Assembly: GCA_031254875.1 (NCBI GenBank)
Contig: JAIRTW010000043.1
Location: 1-40,536, forward strand
Reading direction: 5' to 3'
Origin: Candidatus Bathycorpusculum termitum
Lineage (GTDB): Archaea > Thermoproteota > Bathyarchaeia > Bathyarchaeales > Bathycorpusculaceae
DNA: 40,536 bases
Shown one piece after another: positions 1 to 8,311 of the stretch; within the stretch, counting starts at the first letter, position 1; each line of letters opens with the position of its first letter. The notes below the pieces were generated by a model. It saw only the letters and a program-made list of their open reading frames with translations, had not been told where the DNA came from and made no database searches. Position numbers and translations under genes: made by a program.

Positions 1-2
1 TC

Positions 3-1202
3 CACATAGAATGCAAGCTTCGCAAAACCCGCGAACAGGTACTCAAAGTCACAGAAGAATGTATTGGCTACGCCAAAGCTCATGGTCTAAAGGTCGATTT
101 GCTCGCTGAAGATGCCACCCGCTCAGATTTTGACTATCTGATCAAAGTGTTCCAGATCGCTGTTGATGCGGGAGTAGATCGCGTGACGCCCTGCGACACC
201 GTTGGTATCCTAACACCAGACCATAGCTTTGACTTTTTTAGCAAACTCATCGACATAATCAAAGTTCCTGTTGGTGTACACTGCCACAATGATTTTGGCA
301 TGGCCGTCGCCAGCACCGTCGCCGCTTTAGGTGCCGGCGCACAGGAAGCCCATGCAACCATAAACGGCTTGGGCGAGCGGGCAGGCAACGCGGCACTTGA
401 AGAAATCGTTATCACCCTGCGTAATCTCTACAAGTTGGATTTAAACATCAAAACACAGTTACTCTACAGTACTAGCCAACTAGTCAGCCGTCTAACCGGT
501 ATCCATACCCAACCCAACAAAGCGATCGTCGGCGAAAACGCCTTTACCCACGAATCAGGTATCCACACTCAAGGCGTTTTAGCCAATCCTTTAACTTACG
601 AACCCATCGCACCGGAACTGGTGGGTTGTACCCGCCGCATAGCCCCCGGCAAACACAGCGGTTCCAACGCTATACGCGCCGATCTCGCCAATATGGGCTT
701 AAAACCAAGTGAGGAACAGTTCCGCGATATCATGCAACGCATAAAGGAGCTGGGCGACAAGGGCAAAGCAATTATGGACGCCGACGTCTTGGCTATAGCA
801 GAAACCGTTATGGGTTTGGACGGAAACAAACCCATCCAACTTGCGGAACTGACCTTTGTTGGCGGCAACAAAGTTACCTCAACAGCCTCAGTGCGCCTAA
901 AGGTCCATGGCCGAGACGTATGGGGTAGCGCCATTGGAGTCGGCCCCGTCGATGCTGCCATAAACGCCGTCAAAGACGCCATAGCCGAAACCGAACCCAT
1001 AACCTTGGAGCAGTACAACGTTAAAGCCATTACAGGTGGCACAGACGCCATGGTTGAAGTCATCGTGCATATGCGCAGAGGAAACCGTACAGTCACAGCT
1101 ATGGGACTCCGTGAGGACATCGTTAAAGCAAGCATGGAAGCAGTTATAACTGGTATGAACGTACTCAAAACAGTTTACAACGACAAAAATAAAAACCTCT
1201 GA
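3..1202 (+). CDS. leuA: 2-isopropylmalate synthase family protein (5' end outside window)
   Basis: This gene is open from base 3, so its start lies before the window; about 399 residues are visible. It belongs to the DRE-TIM metallolyase family, which condenses acetyl-CoA with a 2-oxoacid; the leucine-pathway enzyme uses 2-oxoisovalerate. Visible barrel motifs are VHCHNDFGMAVA (metal-binding His pair), NGLGERAGN and HESGIHTQG. The last ~120 residues (from about GNKPIQLAELTFVGGN) match the LeuA regulatory domain, including GVGPVDAAINAVKDA and GGTDAMVEV, which in the family binds leucine or isoleucine. The complete C-terminus shows the enzyme is the long, feedback-regulated type. Citramalate or homocitrate synthase cannot be excluded because substrate-determining residues lie upstream. 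The family call is firm; the exact substrate is inferred. It ends with TGA. Confidence 0.9.
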   Translation, partial: HIECKLRKTREQVLKVTEECIGYAKAHGLKVDLLAEDATRSDFDYLIKVFQIAVDAGVDRVTPCDTVGILTPDHSFDFFSKLIDIIKVPVGVHCHNDFGMAVASTVAALGAGAQEAHATINGLGERAGNAALEEIVITLRNLYKLDLNIKTQLLYSTSQLVSRLTGIHTQPNKAIVGENAFTHESGIHTQGVLANPLTYEPIAPELVGCTRRIAPGKHSGSNAIRADLANMGLKPSEEQFRDIMQRIKELGDKGKAIMDADVLAIAETVMGLDGNKPIQLAELTFVGGNKVTSTASVRLKVHGRDVWGSAIGVGPVDAAINAVKDAIAETEPITLEQYNVKAITGGTDAMVEVIVHMRRGNRTVTAMGLREDIVKASMEAVITGMNVLKTVYNDKNKNL

Positions 1203-1678
1203 CAACTCTGATAAAAAATGAAAAATCTGAACCGGTAGAAATGTTTGTATGTGCCTCAGTTGAGCGGGCAACAACAATCGTGGAACCGACTTTTGTACTA
1301 TTGAGAGTTACACGGAACGTTGCTTTCTGTCGTTGCGCCTGTCGTTTCGTTTAGTACTATCTATCAACTGTACAAACCATACTTGGTGGAAAATCATTCG
1401 GCTCTTTTTCTTTTTACAGCTAAATAAATGTCTGGAGTAGCAGTATCATTCTGTTCGCGGGTGTGTTCAGAGAGACGAAACATATTATTTTCCCGGCTCT
1501 GCTTGGTTTGTAAGTGGTTATTTAACATTTTTACGGCAAAAGTGTCCATCAAAGCATGTTACTGTGTGCTTTTTAGAACGGATGTTTTATACGCCTGATG
1601 CAGTTAACTTAAAGAACAAGCAACAAGTATACTAAGCATTCGCAAATTTAAAAATGGGGCAAGTGGTGTAAGCAGTAA
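1203..1678. other. gene-free spacer between the leuA-family gene and top6B
   Basis: No supportable gene lies in these 476 bases. There are T-rich tracts near 1405-1420 that could end transcription of the upstream gene. No tRNA T-arm or clear hairpin was recognised. The top6B promoter should lie here, but no strong TATA box stands out. Confidence 0.5.
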
Positions 1679-3205
1679 GTGGCTCAAGCAACCTTTGAAG
1701 AAATGAGTGCATCCGACTTTTTCTACCGCAACCGAGACATCGCAGGCTTATCAAACCCCTCCCGAAGTATATTCGTCGCCATCCGTGAAGCCGTAGAAAA
1801 CAGTCTCGATGCTGCTGAAAGCCAGAAAATCCCCCCCGACATTTATGTACGTCTATCCTTCGAATCCGAAGCAACAAAAGAAACCCAAGTCTACAAGCTC
1901 CGAGTCGAAGACAACGGCAGCGGTATCCCCCCGCGCTTTATTCCATCAGCTTTTGGGCAGGTACTCTATGGAAGCAAATACAAACTTAAACAAGCCAGAG
2001 GTACCTTCGGTCTCGGCGGCAAAATGGCTGTCCTATACGGACAAATTACAACCCACCAGCCAGTCACAGTAACCTCAAGTACTGGACAAGAAAAAATTTA
2101 TATTTTCAAATTAATGATAGACATTCAACGTAACAAACCCATAATCCTGGATCGTAAAGTTCTCATCAACAAAGACAATTGGCGTGGCACCATTATCGAA
2201 TTCACGCTGGAAGGTGACTACCTTCGTGCTATGCCCAAAATCATTGAATACTTTAAACAAACCGCCATGGTCAATCCCTATGCCAACCTCACCTTCGTGG
2301 ATCCTAAGGGGCGGCTCTACAAGTTCACGCGGGCAACTACAACCATGCCCGAGCCGCCTAAAGAAACCATGCCCCATCCTTACGGTGTAGATGTGGAGCT
2401 TCTGCAGCGGCTTATACAAATCACTGAATTCATCAATATGTCCACATTTTTGCGTGGGCACTTTCACCGTGTCGGAGAAATAACCGCACAGAAATTTTTA
2501 GAATTCGCCGGTATTCCCGCCAACAAGAACCCCAAGAAGCTTAGCCACGAAGAGATCGTACGGTTGATGCAGAACCTCAAAAAATACAAAGATTTTCTGC
2601 CTCCGGATGCAGGTTGTCTCTCCCCACTGGGTGAAGATCTCCTCAAAGCAGGTATCACAAAAGAACTCAACCCCGAGTACCTCGTTGTACATCAGCGTAA
2701 ACCCAGTACTTACGCTGGTCATCCTTTTATTGTAGAGATGGCTATGGCGTATGGTGGCAACGTACCCAAACGTAACAACTTTGTTATCTACCGTTATGCT
2801 AACAAAATACCCCTGCTCTATGATGAAGCAAGCGACGTAGCTTACCGCGTTATTTCCAGTATGAACTGGAAACGTTACAAAGTCCAACCTGATATGCCCG
2901 TTGCCATTGTTATTCATATCTGTAGTACAAAAGTGCCCTACAAAACAGTGGGAAAAGAATTCATCTCTGACCGTCCCGAAGTGAGACGCGAAGAGGCTAA
3001 CGCGGTACGTGAGGTTGCTAGGCAACTTCAGCATTTCCTCGCTCGACAGGAGCACGTGCATAACGAGAAGAAGCGATTGGGCATATTCAGCAAATATCTG
3101 CCTAAAATTGCCGAGTTCTCAACCACTCTGGCGGGAGAAACAAAAAGGCCAGATATAGAAAAACTGCTAAAGAGTGTACAGAAATATGGTACAGAAGAAG
3201 GCTAA
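1679..3205 (+). CDS. top6B: DNA topoisomerase VI subunit B
   Basis: This is the ATPase subunit of the type IIB topoisomerase that relaxes and decatenates archaeal DNA together with Top6A. The 508-residue product has a GHKL ATPase fold: the N-box EAVENSLDA with Asn41, the G1 box VEDNGSGIP at about 77-84, and the ATP-lid glycines GTFGLGGKMA at 108-117. A helix-two-turn-helix region follows (about 235-310), then a transducer domain ending in the conserved VPYKTVGKEFI-like switch-lysine region. Length is close to Sulfolobus Top6B (about 530). The start is GTG at 1679, the first usable start before FEEMSASDFFYRNRDIAG. The gene overlaps top6A by about 20 bases, so the two are almost certainly co-transcribed and translationally coupled. 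Confidence 0.97.
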   Translation: MAQATFEEMSASDFFYRNRDIAGLSNPSRSIFVAIREAVENSLDAAESQKIPPDIYVRLSFESEATKETQVYKLRVEDNGSGIPPRFIPSAFGQVLYGSKYKLKQARGTFGLGGKMAVLYGQITTHQPVTVTSSTGQEKIYIFKLMIDIQRNKPIILDRKVLINKDNWRGTIIEFTLEGDYLRAMPKIIEYFKQTAMVNPYANLTFVDPKGRLYKFTRATTTMPEPPKETMPHPYGVDVELLQRLIQITEFINMSTFLRGHFHRVGEITAQKFLEFAGIPANKNPKKLSHEEIVRLMQNLKKYKDFLPPDAGCLSPLGEDLLKAGITKELNPEYLVVHQRKPSTYAGHPFIVEMAMAYGGNVPKRNNFVIYRYANKIPLLYDEASDVAYRVISSMNWKRYKVQPDMPVAIVIHICSTKVPYKTVGKEFISDRPEVRREEANAVREVARQLQHFLARQEHVHNEKKRLGIFSKYLPKIAEFSTTLAGETKRPDIEKLLKSVQKYGTEEG

Positions 3206-4301
3206 GATAACTGAGAAAAAGCAGGAAGTTCTAAATAGGCTTCAGACATTCGGCAAAAGCATCTACAATCAGCTTGAACAAGGTGAATTTCCCGCGGTCG
3301 CCATGCCGAGCAGAAGTACTGAAAACATCACTTATGACGAACATGTGCGCCAATATGTTTTAGGTGAAAAAAGTGTCGGGAGAAGCACCCGAAACATCCG
3401 CCACATCAAACCTTTCACGCAGTTGGCTTGGGTGGCACTGTTTAGTAATGAATTAACCAGTCAGCGCAAAACCAGTACCCTCAGAGATGTCTACTACTCT
3501 GCACAGGCATATGAGATGACTTTTCAAGATCAACAGGAATCAAACAACATCATAACCGACCTCGAAACTCTGACAGGTTTTGCACGTGAAGACTTTAGCA
3601 TTTTCCCCGAGGAACGTAGTGCAATATTTGGCGATATCGACGTTGGTTACACAGTGCCTGGTTATGAAGGAAAAACGGTGAATTTAACCAGTCACCCCGA
3701 TGGCGTCCTCATTGGTCCGGCTATCACCTCTGCGGAGTTCATAAAAACCAGCGCGGATAAAGTCATAGCCATAGAGAAAGGGGCGCTCTTTACTCGGTTT
3801 ATCGAAGAGAATGTTCACAATAAACACAAATCGCTCTTAGTCTCCTGTGGTGGCCAGGCTCCCCGGCAGACGCGTAGTTTCCTTCGTCGTCTCCATGATG
3901 AATTAGGTTTGCCCGTCTACATTTTAACCGACGGCGATCCTTGGGGTATGCACATAGCTCAGGTCATCATCAGCGGTTCAGCTAATGCAGCACACTTACG
4001 CGACCTAAACACACCTGATGCGGTTTGGAGCGGTGTTTGGGCAAGTGATATCATCGAATACAAGTTGCCCACTGACCCCCTCGACGAGGTGGACATTAAG
4101 CGGCTCTATGAACTGCAAAAAGACCCAAGATACCAAAACGATCCTGTCTGGCAACGCGAAATCAAGGTGTTTCTAAAAATCAGACGCAAGACGGAACTTG
4201 AAGCCTTCAGCAGATACGGTCTAACCTACATCGTCGATGAATACCTGCCTACAAAGCTGGAGCAGAAAGCCAAAGCAGGCAAAGGCACAAAGAAAAAATA
4301 A
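3186..4301 (+). CDS. top6A: DNA topoisomerase VI subunit A (Spo11-like)
   Basis: This is the DNA-cleaving subunit of topoisomerase VI. Counting from ATG 3186 (371 residues), the 5Y-CAP winged-helix domain contains STLRDVYYSAQ with Tyr103-Tyr104; in the family the second Tyr forms the phosphotyrosyl bond. The TOPRIM domain has the metal-binding Glu197 in VIAIEKGALF and the DxD pair Asp249/Asp251 in YILTDGDPWG. A GTG at 3174 is in frame four codons earlier and is an alternative start. I prefer ATG because family N-termini are short here and it lies just before the top6B stop. The overlap with top6B is the usual archaeal order (B then A). Confidence 0.96.
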   Translation: MVQKKAKITEKKQEVLNRLQTFGKSIYNQLEQGEFPAVAMPSRSTENITYDEHVRQYVLGEKSVGRSTRNIRHIKPFTQLAWVALFSNELTSQRKTSTLRDVYYSAQAYEMTFQDQQESNNIITDLETLTGFAREDFSIFPEERSAIFGDIDVGYTVPGYEGKTVNLTSHPDGVLIGPAITSAEFIKTSADKVIAIEKGALFTRFIEENVHNKHKSLLVSCGGQAPRQTRSFLRRLHDELGLPVYILTDGDPWGMHIAQVIISGSANAAHLRDLNTPDAVWSGVWASDIIEYKLPTDPLDEVDIKRLYELQKDPRYQNDPVWQREIKVFLKIRRKTELEAFSRYGLTYIVDEYLPTKLEQKAKAGKGTKKK

Positions 4302-4373
4302 ACCTGCACTATTCAAGTCAAGGTAGTTTATCTGCTATATTCATATATCCAGATTGTGCTTGTTGATAGTTGA

Positions 4374-4660
4374 CTATCGAGAATTATTGTTATTCAACGG
4401 CATACCAATCAGATGAGGCTTTTTGTCACCTAAAGCCACCATAACAAGGCGCCTGAACAGCGAATTTGGCATAAGATACCTTTGGAGAGGCTCTGCGCTT
4501 TTTTTATCGGTGACTACGATGAAGTGCCATGGTTCGATGTTTCGTGCTGAAGACGACAACCATGCCGCCTCCAAAATCTTTTCCATCTTTCCCTTTGATA
4601 CAGGCTTGTCTTGGTAGCTACGGATTGAATGCCGCTCTTGAACAGCTCCAAAACATCCAT
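4374..4660 (-). pseudogene. broken nitroreductase-family gene
   Basis: On the minus strand a strong Shine-Dalgarno (GGAGGTGA, about 4665-4672) precedes ATG at 4660, encoding MDVLELFK. A single missing base near 4636 then breaks the frame. The next frame continues as ERHSIRSYQDKPVSKGK and MEKILEAAWLSSSARNIEPW, then HFIVV, which is the classic N-terminus of small FMN nitroreductases (RRSIR, SARN, PWHF FMN-contact motifs). After about residue 65 the sequence jumps to something like the family C-terminus (RRLVMVALGDKKP) and stops at 4374, so roughly half of a 170-190-residue protein is gone. I see a frameshift plus an internal deletion. The family assignment rests on motif recognition. Confidence 0.8.
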
Positions 4661-4811
4661 ACTCCTCACCTCCCAGAAATGATTGAGTGTGGGCTTATGG
4701 CTTTTAGCTTCAAAACGGGTTCCCAGTTGTGCAACGACGAAACCCGTGGTGTCGTTGCCTTAATAGTTTAAATCCAAGTGTTCCTATCCCTTAAGAAGAG
4801 TGTGAAAAAGC
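4661..4811. repeat. spacer with a short inverted repeat
   Basis: This spacer contains ACGGGTT (about 4717-4723) and AACCCGT (about 4741-4747), a 7-bp stem that could form a hairpin upstream of the small gene starting at 4812. Its role is unknown; it may be a terminator or chance. Confidence 0.3.
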
Positions 4812-5135
4812 TTGTTCCGTGTAAGAGTCAACAAAATCGAATCTACCCGCGACTTAGACGGCAACCTAGGAAAACGAATTGAACTACTCGAAGAACGCGA
4901 AGTTAACCCCTACATCGTGCGGCCGCAGTCCGACGATGCCAAAATGGCCCAGGATATTATGCAGGCGCTTCAAACGCAGATGCCGTTTTTGCCCCAGCGC
5001 AACCAGATGGCTACACCTAAAATCATCCTGTTCCTAACTGAGCATGAATACGATAATTTGGGTATAAATTTTGACGTTAACCAAATCTACGAGGTCGGGC
5101 TAGAAAACCAAGCGATAAGGTTTAGGAAAGTTTAA
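4812..5135 (+). CDS. conserved small archaeal protein, possibly arcadin-1-like
   Basis: The product is 107 residues with no signal peptide or membrane segment. It begins FRVRVNKIESTRDLDGNLGK and continues with alternating strand-like segments (GKRIELLEEREVNPYIVRP, PKIILFLTEHEYDNLGINFD). The overall look (length, short beta N-terminus, ELLEER-xVxPYIV) reminds me of arcadin-1, the small crenactin-associated protein of Thermoproteales. That is from memory and weak, and no actin gene is in the window. The start is TTG at 4812; no in-frame ATG or GTG precedes the conserved start, and a GA-rich stretch lies upstream. Its 3' end overlaps the convergent gene at 5122 by 14 bases. Certainty is good that it is a gene, low for function. 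Confidence 0.7.
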   Translation: MFRVRVNKIESTRDLDGNLGKRIELLEEREVNPYIVRPQSDDAKMAQDIMQALQTQMPFLPQRNQMATPKIILFLTEHEYDNLGINFDVNQIYEVGLENQAIRFRKV

Positions 5136-5463
5136 GCAACTCGTTTCTCATCTGCGCCAGCGATGGATGTTTTGGGTGAAAGGACAACACAAACATCATG
5201 TTCCGTATGGTGCTACATATTTCTTCTAACCCTGAAATTTTTCCCTCATCACAGTAGAGCGGAATCCGTTCTCCGTTGCTGTTTTCTTCATAGTAAACAT
5301 AGATGGGCGAAACTGGTCGCTCAAACTGCACCATCTCAAAATCGAGGCACAAACATTTTGCTGTTTCTTTAGCGGCTTCCTGCACGGATTCAAGGCGCTT
5401 TCTGCTTGGAAGCCCCCTTGTCGCATAAACTATCAGTTTCCCGCTACTGTTAACTTTGAGCAT
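5122..5463 (-). CDS. conserved hypothetical protein, 113 residues
   Basis: This encodes a soluble 113-residue protein of unrecognised family. The N-terminus (MLKVNSSGKLIVYATRGLPS) is beta-rich, followed by a helix (RLESVQEAAKETAKCLCL) and a second mixed segment ending in a helical tail. It contains three cysteines without a metal-binding pattern. The start is supported by a purine-rich Shine-Dalgarno, GGAGAGAGAG, immediately upstream of ATG 5463. It converges on and overlaps the 4812 gene by 14 bases, so the pair share a terminator region. Function is unknown. Confidence 0.65.
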   Translation of the reverse strand: MLKVNSSGKLIVYATRGLPSRKRLESVQEAAKETAKCLCLDFEMVQFERPVSPIYVYYEENSNGERIPLYCDEGKISGLEEICSTIRNMMFVLSFHPKHPSLAQMRNELLKLS

Positions 5464-5659
5464 TACTCTCTCTCCAGCATCTAATTAGTGAAAACCGCTT
5501 TTAAGCCAAACCCGTAAACGACATTTTCGGATAGTGGAGAGGTGAATGAAAGTAAAGGCACCAGTGACATGTCTTTGTTACTGTAGATGTTGCTTAAATC
5601 AAGATCTTCAAGCAGTTCAGTGAGATATTAATAAAAGCATCCGCAAAACAATTTTAGCC

Positions 5660-5938
5660 ATGACAAAAACCAGAGCGCACGTGTACATCAGCGGTAAAGT
5701 TCAGGGTGTATGTTTTAGGCAGAACACAAAAAACAAAGCACAACGTCAAGGCGTAACTGGATGGGTGCGTAACCTCGACGATGGCCGAGTGGAAGCAGTT
5801 TTTGAAGGCGAGGAATCTGCAGTAAAATCACTGGTTGAGTTCTGTCAGTATGGTCCAAAAGGCGCCTCAGTAACAGACGTTGATGTATCGTGGGAACTGT
5901 ACCAAGGAGTGTTTCAAAGCTTCGGCATAGCCTATTAA
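5660..5938 (+). CDS. acyP: acylphosphatase
   Basis: This is a 92-residue acylphosphatase that hydrolyses carboxyl-phosphate bonds of small acyl phosphates in the cytoplasm. The signature VQGVCFRQ gives the phosphate-binding Arg20, and GWVRNLDDGRVEAVFEG carries the catalytic Asn39 and the family's second signature. The usual C-terminal GAxxxDV strand (GASVTDVDVSW) is present, so the fold is complete. A Cys (GVCFR) replaces the more common Gly/Phe/Tyr of this loop. The ATG start at 5660 directly precedes the conserved TRAHVYISGKVQG. The gene is monocistronic by spacing and faces the minus-strand gene ending at 5947. Confidence 0.93.
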   Translation: MTKTRAHVYISGKVQGVCFRQNTKNKAQRQGVTGWVRNLDDGRVEAVFEGEESAVKSLVEFCQYGPKGASVTDVDVSWELYQGVFQSFGIAY

Positions 5939-5946
5939 ACGTGGTC

Positions 5947-6411
5947 TCAAGTTTTTTTATTAAGCACCCTGAAATGGCTGTCTCTGCCTGCACTGATGTA
6001 TTCTCCTCCCATGCCGCGGACTGCCGATGCAATTTTAGCAAAGTTATCGCTACCGAGAAATTGTTTGGGTTTGATTATAATGAAGTCGTCTTTTTCCTCG
6101 AATCCAAGGCGGGCTTCAAGATCTTCTGGGAAACTCATGCGGATATCCTCAAGCGAGCGCAATTTCGAAGTCTCCAACAAAGATGCCGACGCTGGCTGGG
6201 ACACCGGTTTGGGCGTTGGTTGCGAAGGTGTTGAGGATTGAAAAGCTGAAGACGACACCAAAGAAGGTTTAGACGCGGTAATCTGCCCAACTGCCAACGA
6301 TTTCAATGAGGCACAGACTACACGTAACTCTTCTGAAGCCTTGTTTAGGGTAATTGTTAACTCTTCGACTTTAGCTAGGAGTTGATCGAGTTTTTCGTTG
6401 TCAGTGCTCAC
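5947..6411 (-). CDS. hypothetical protein: coiled coil, Ser/Pro linker, conserved C-terminal module
   Basis: The 154-residue product has three parts. Residues about 1-45 form a likely coiled coil (EKLDQLLAKVEELTITLNKA). Residues about 50-85 are a Ser/Pro/Thr-rich linker. Residues about 90-154 form a compact module with DFIIIKPKQFLGSDNFAKI and MGGEYISAGRDSHFRV. I recognise the C-terminal pattern (IKPKxFLG, GGEYISAG, SHFRV) as recurring at the ends of archaeal and phage proteins, possibly nucleic-acid binding, but cannot name the family. The start is GTG 6411 with GAGGG about 7 bases upstream. It is divergent from hypE. Confidence 0.7.
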   Translation of the reverse strand: MSTDNEKLDQLLAKVEELTITLNKASEELRVVCASLKSLAVGQITASKPSLVSSSAFQSSTPSQPTPKPVSQPASASLLETSKLRSLEDIRMSFPEDLEARLGFEEKDDFIIIKPKQFLGSDNFAKIASAVRGMGGEYISAGRDSHFRVLNKKT

Positions 6412-6493
6412 ATTTTTCCCTCTTATCCCCTAAAGTACACCCAACGCCTATAAATTATTTCCACAACGACTCGTAGCTTTCCTCTATCCATTA

Positions 6494-6500
6494 TTATATA
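6494..6500 (+). promoter_or_regulatory. possible TATA box for hypE
   Basis: TTATATA sits about 150 bases upstream of the hypE ATG. A start site near 6525 would give a leader of about 120 bases, so this is a tentative promoter. Confidence 0.35.
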
Positions 6501-6647
6501 GACGGAGCTAAATGGAGCTTGTTGGGAAGCTTGGTAGCTGTAAAGCTGGGCGACGTTAACTCTTGGGGCACCAGATTTTATCCCTTGGTTACGATTTGTT
6601 TATGTTTTACTTTCAGACTATCAACTTACAACCAAGAGGACAATCTG

Positions 6648-7712
6648 ATGGTAGCACAAAACGAAAAAATCACAATGATGCATGGTGCTGGTGGTACAGT
6701 TATGCATGATCTCGTCAAAAATTATATTATCAAAACTTTCGGTGGCGCTGGTGATGCAGAAGTCCCCCTTGAAGCCATGGATGACGCGGCAGTTGTTGGT
6801 GACATAGTCTTCAAAAGCGATTCCCATGCAGTGAAACCTATTTTTTTTCCCGGTGGTGACATCGGACGCATTGCCATCTCGGGTACTGTTAATGACATTA
6901 GTTGCCTCGGCGCCCAGCCGTTTGCATTGGCCTGTGGCTTAATTTTAGAGGAGGGTTTGCCGTTGTCAGACTTGGAGAGGGTTTTAGTTAGCATGCAAGA
7001 AGCTTGCATCGAAGCTGATGTAGGCATCGTTACAGGTGACACCAAAGTCGTCGAAAAAGGCGCTTTAGGCGGTTTAGTGATGAATGTTTCAGGTATCGGC
7101 AAACGTACCCCCGCTTTAGACCGTAACCTCGAGGTTGTCCGTAGAACCCGCGAGCTCAAAGCAAACTGGACACTCGACTCAAACCTGATGGCGGGTGATA
7201 AAATCATCCTCACAGGCACCATCGGCGACCACGGCTTAGCAGTGCTCTCAGCCCAGCAGGGTTTAAAGTTTGGGAGCGAAATAACATCCGACGTTAAGCC
7301 GCTTAACCGCATGGTGCAAGCCCTGATGGGCGAAGTCGGCGGCATCGTCGCAATCAAAGATCCCACACGCGGCGGTTTAGCAGATGCCCTCAACGAGTGG
7401 ACAGAAAAATCCAAAATCGGCATCCTGCTCCAAGAAGACAAAATTCCCATCCGACAAGACGTGCAGACTGCCTGCGAAATGCTGGGCTTAGATCCTCTTG
7501 AAATCGGCAACGAGGGTAAACTCATCCTAGGTGTCATCCCTCAAAAGGCACAGGAAATGCTCGCGTTTCTGCAACAAACCCCTCAAGGTAAGGCAGCTCA
7601 GATAATCGGTGAAGCTACTGCGCAGTTTCGGGGTGTTGCAATGCAGACTGCAGTCGGCGGCAAACGAATAGTGGCACGTCCAATCGGCGACCCCATACCC
7701 AGAATCTGCTAA
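6648..7712 (+). CDS. hypE: hydrogenase maturation protein HypE
   Basis: HypE dehydrates the carbamoyl group placed on its C-terminal cysteine by HypF, making the thiocyanate that supplies the CN ligands of the [NiFe] active site. The protein of 354 residues ends in PRIC-stop, the exact C-terminus whose cysteine is modified. The N-terminal ATP-binding AIRS-fold half shows MMHGAGG, DDAAVVGD and GTVNDISCLGA; the second half has TGTIGDHG and DPTRGGLADAL. I start it at ATG 6648, with AGAGGA seven bases upstream, because this puts the conserved ITMMHGAGG near the N-terminus; an upstream in-frame extension lacks similarity. Its partners hypF, hypC and hypD lie on the opposite strand 1.4 kb downstream. 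Confidence 0.97.
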   Translation: MVAQNEKITMMHGAGGTVMHDLVKNYIIKTFGGAGDAEVPLEAMDDAAVVGDIVFKSDSHAVKPIFFPGGDIGRIAISGTVNDISCLGAQPFALACGLILEEGLPLSDLERVLVSMQEACIEADVGIVTGDTKVVEKGALGGLVMNVSGIGKRTPALDRNLEVVRRTRELKANWTLDSNLMAGDKIILTGTIGDHGLAVLSAQQGLKFGSEITSDVKPLNRMVQALMGEVGGIVAIKDPTRGGLADALNEWTEKSKIGILLQEDKIPIRQDVQTACEMLGLDPLEIGNEGKLILGVIPQKAQEMLAFLQQTPQGKAAQIIGEATAQFRGVAMQTAVGGKRIVARPIGDPIPRIC

Positions 7713-8260
7713 TGGGTACTTGCAAATTTTATGTGATTAACTCTTATCGTCCACAATTGAGGGGTCAATGTCTGCTGTAAATGTTGCTCAACACTAAAGA
7801 GGTGGTATGTTAAAAGGTCGATATGTACCATCTGCTCTATGAATATCGCGATTAAACTGTTAACTCTTCACCTAACCCATTACAGTGGTACCCTGATGAT
7901 AAGTACGGACGCGTAAATACACAACGATCTTGACGTGATTCAAGTATTTTTGCACCCAGCTAGTGGTTTGATCTCTGAAATTCTTTGCGTAAAGGCGTTA
8001 TTAGCTGATTAGAGCAAAAATTACAGCTGAAAATTGTTGCTGTGTCTATATAGTCACATTGTTATTTATGAATGCAGACCTCACTGGTATAATTAACGGA
8101 GTGAAAAGCCCGCTTAAACGCAGGTTTCCCTCTCTCTCTCTTCCCGATTCATTTTGCCTGCGTTTAAGTCTTTTCCCTCTCTCTTACAAACTTTTCTGCT
8201 AAGCTAGCCATTGATTCGCTTAGCCCTCGAAATAGTTGAGCACTAAAAAGAAATTAAGAA
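7713..8260. other. spacer downstream of hypE
   Basis: About 550 bases without a supportable protein gene. The notable content is a TATA-like element at 8088-8096 followed by a strong 12-bp inverted repeat (listed separately). I see no tRNA. Confidence 0.5.
8088..8186 (+). ncRNA. candidate small hairpin RNA or regulatory inverted repeat
   Basis: CTTAAACGCAGG (8113-8124) and CCTGCGTTTAAG (8157-8168) are perfect 12-bp inverted copies separated by 32 bases, giving a stable stem with a pyrimidine-rich loop. TATAATTAA at 8088-8096 is placed so that transcription would begin close to the first arm. After the second arm comes TCTTTTCCCTCTCTC, a pyrimidine tract resembling an archaeal terminator and echoing the CT-rich loop. 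This could be a small RNA, a 3' hairpin of hypE, or a protein-binding palindrome. Transcription is inferred. Confidence 0.35.
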
Positions 8261-8265
8261 TATAA
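8261..8265 (+). promoter_or_regulatory. TATA-like element for the 8312 gene
   Basis: TATAA, within AAGAATATAACT, lies about 50 bases upstream of TTG 8312. It predicts a transcript starting near 8288, after the ATG at 8282, which supports the TTG start. Confidence 0.35.
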
Positions 8266-8311
8266 CTAATGAATACAATACATGTATAATTCAATTGAGA
8301 GGGGGAAAAAT

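Noticed and set aside
1203-1678. Possible tRNA or other RNA gene in the gap before top6B
   Set aside because: No T-arm or acceptor pairing could be built by eye.
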